Shown: piece by piece, positions 56,872-57,348 of the stretch
How the letters are laid out: each line of letters opens with the position of its first letter
Position numbering within the stretch: the first letter of the stretch is position 1
From: Alicyclobacillus sp.
GTDB taxonomy: Bacteria; Bacillota; Bacilli; Alicyclobacillales; Alicyclobacillaceae
Length of the DNA: 57,348 nt
NCBI RefSeq assembly: GCF_023511815.1
Contig: NZ_JAIMAV010000010.1
Location: 1-57,348 of the forward strand
Direction: 5' to 3'
The notes under the pieces: generated by a model
Database searches by the model: none
What the model was told of the DNA's origin: nothing
What the model saw: the letters and a program-made list of their open reading frames with translations, nothing else
Made by a program: the position numbers and the translations under genes

Positions 56872-57348
56872 CTACGGCCGGGCGGACGGCCGGACGGACC
56901 ACACCTGCACCCCGTGGGACACGGCGACGGGCGGCCCGAACAGGGACGCCAGCACGTGCGTTGCGGCGGGCGGCAGGCGTTCGCCATCCTGTACCGGATA
57001 ATACATCAGGTACTCCGGTTGCAGAATCGAGATGGCGCGGATGACGCGCGCCTTCAGCTCCGATTCGGGAAGACGCCCGTTCAACAGGGACCACCGAAGC
57101 TGCGCCATCGCCTCTCGCCTCGTCGGGGAATTGGCGGTGTACCCGTACTCGTTGACCATGGCCATTCGGTATCCACCGTCCGCCATCGCCTGCATCACAT
57201 CGGGCGTGTCGGCCGACAACACGAAGGTGATCCGCCCTGCGACCGTGTCCCGCACCGGACCCGGTTCGGTCAGCGCCCGCGCCGCATCGGGGGTTGCCGA
57301 GTGGTAATACGGCGTGACCGGCCACCAGGTGGCGGCGACCAGGGCGAG
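56872..57348 (-). CDS. Partial gene: C-terminal part of a membrane glycosyltransferase-like or surface protein
   Basis: The frame is open to the right edge of the window, so the start lies outside. About 158 codons are visible. The beginning (LALVAATWWPVTPYYHSATPDAARALTEPG) looks like the exit from a hydrophobic helix into an extracytoplasmic domain with ITFVLSADTPDVMQAMADGG and PEYLMYYPVQDGE. This layout resembles the luminal C-terminal domain of PMT/ArnT-like or Wzy-like proteins, but no catalytic motif is present in the visible piece. Likely same operon as the GT39-like gene. Confidence 0.6.
   Translation of the reverse strand, partial: LALVAATWWPVTPYYHSATPDAARALTEPGPVRDTVAGRITFVLSADTPDVMQAMADGGYRMAMVNEYGYTANSPTRREAMAQLRWSLLNGRLPESELKARVIRAISILQPEYLMYYPVQDGERLPPAATHVLASLFGPPVAVSHGVQVWSVRPSARP

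Overview
The window is the replication-origin region of a high-GC, spore-forming Firmicute. Gene order matches the Bacillus origin (gyrA-gyrB-remB-recF-dnaN-dnaA-oriC-rpmH-rnpA-yidD-yidC-khpB-mnmE-mnmG-rsmG-noc-soj-spo0J). The GC richness, many TTG/GTG starts with strong Shine-Dalgarno sites, and a secreted S53 (kumamolisin-type) acid protease suggest an Alicyclobacillaceae-like acidophile or thermophile. That placement is inference; no rRNA lies in the window.

Layout. 1-9.7 kb: a leftward block with a possible rrn promoter at the extreme left, a 36-aa membrane peptide, gyrA, gyrB, remB, recF, dnaN and dnaA. DnaA-box clusters flank dnaA on both sides (oriC). 9.6-19.2 kb: the rightward rpmH-to-spo0J block, with a perfect parS inside spo0J. 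19.2-27.8 kb: a DUF554 membrane protein, a 12-bp tandem repeat, DUF4446, a lipid kinase, yyaC (opposite strand), a CvpA-like protein, an MscS channel, DUF951, a molybdopterin oxidoreductase and ychF. 27.8-32.8 kb: rpsF-ssb-rpsR, a MazG-like protein, yybS, rplI and dnaB. 33.2-40.5 kb: walR-walK-yycH-yycI-walJ-htrA-rlmH. Most genes on either side of oriC run away from it, on the leading strand.

From 40.6 kb the content becomes accessory. It holds a CPA2-type cation/proton antiporter, then a fluoride (crcB) riboswitch with a terminator platform controlling a TerC/LysE-like membrane protein. Next come an aspartate 4-decarboxylase, a 57-aa protein, a patatin-like hydrolase and a DHA2-type MFS exporter. 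A SAM-I riboswitch precedes metH and a bifunctional homocysteine methyltransferase/MTHFR. The window ends with the S53 protease and two leftward membrane-protein genes, one a GT39-like glycosyltransferase and one cut by the window edge.

How the genes work together: the core covers initiation (DnaA, oriC, DnaB, SSB), topology (gyrase), the clamp and repair (DnaN, RecF), and segregation and nucleoid occlusion (Soj, Spo0J/parS, Noc). It also covers tRNA/rRNA modification (MnmE/G, RsmG, RlmH), membrane insertion (YidC, YidD) and cell-wall homeostasis (WalRK with YycHI, WalJ, HtrA). The most notable element is the fluoride riboswitch at about 42.03-42.12 kb, placed in front of a TerC-like gene instead of crcB or a CLC-F antiporter. 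Three small genes (36, 36 and 57 aa) are supported by good ribosome binding sites.
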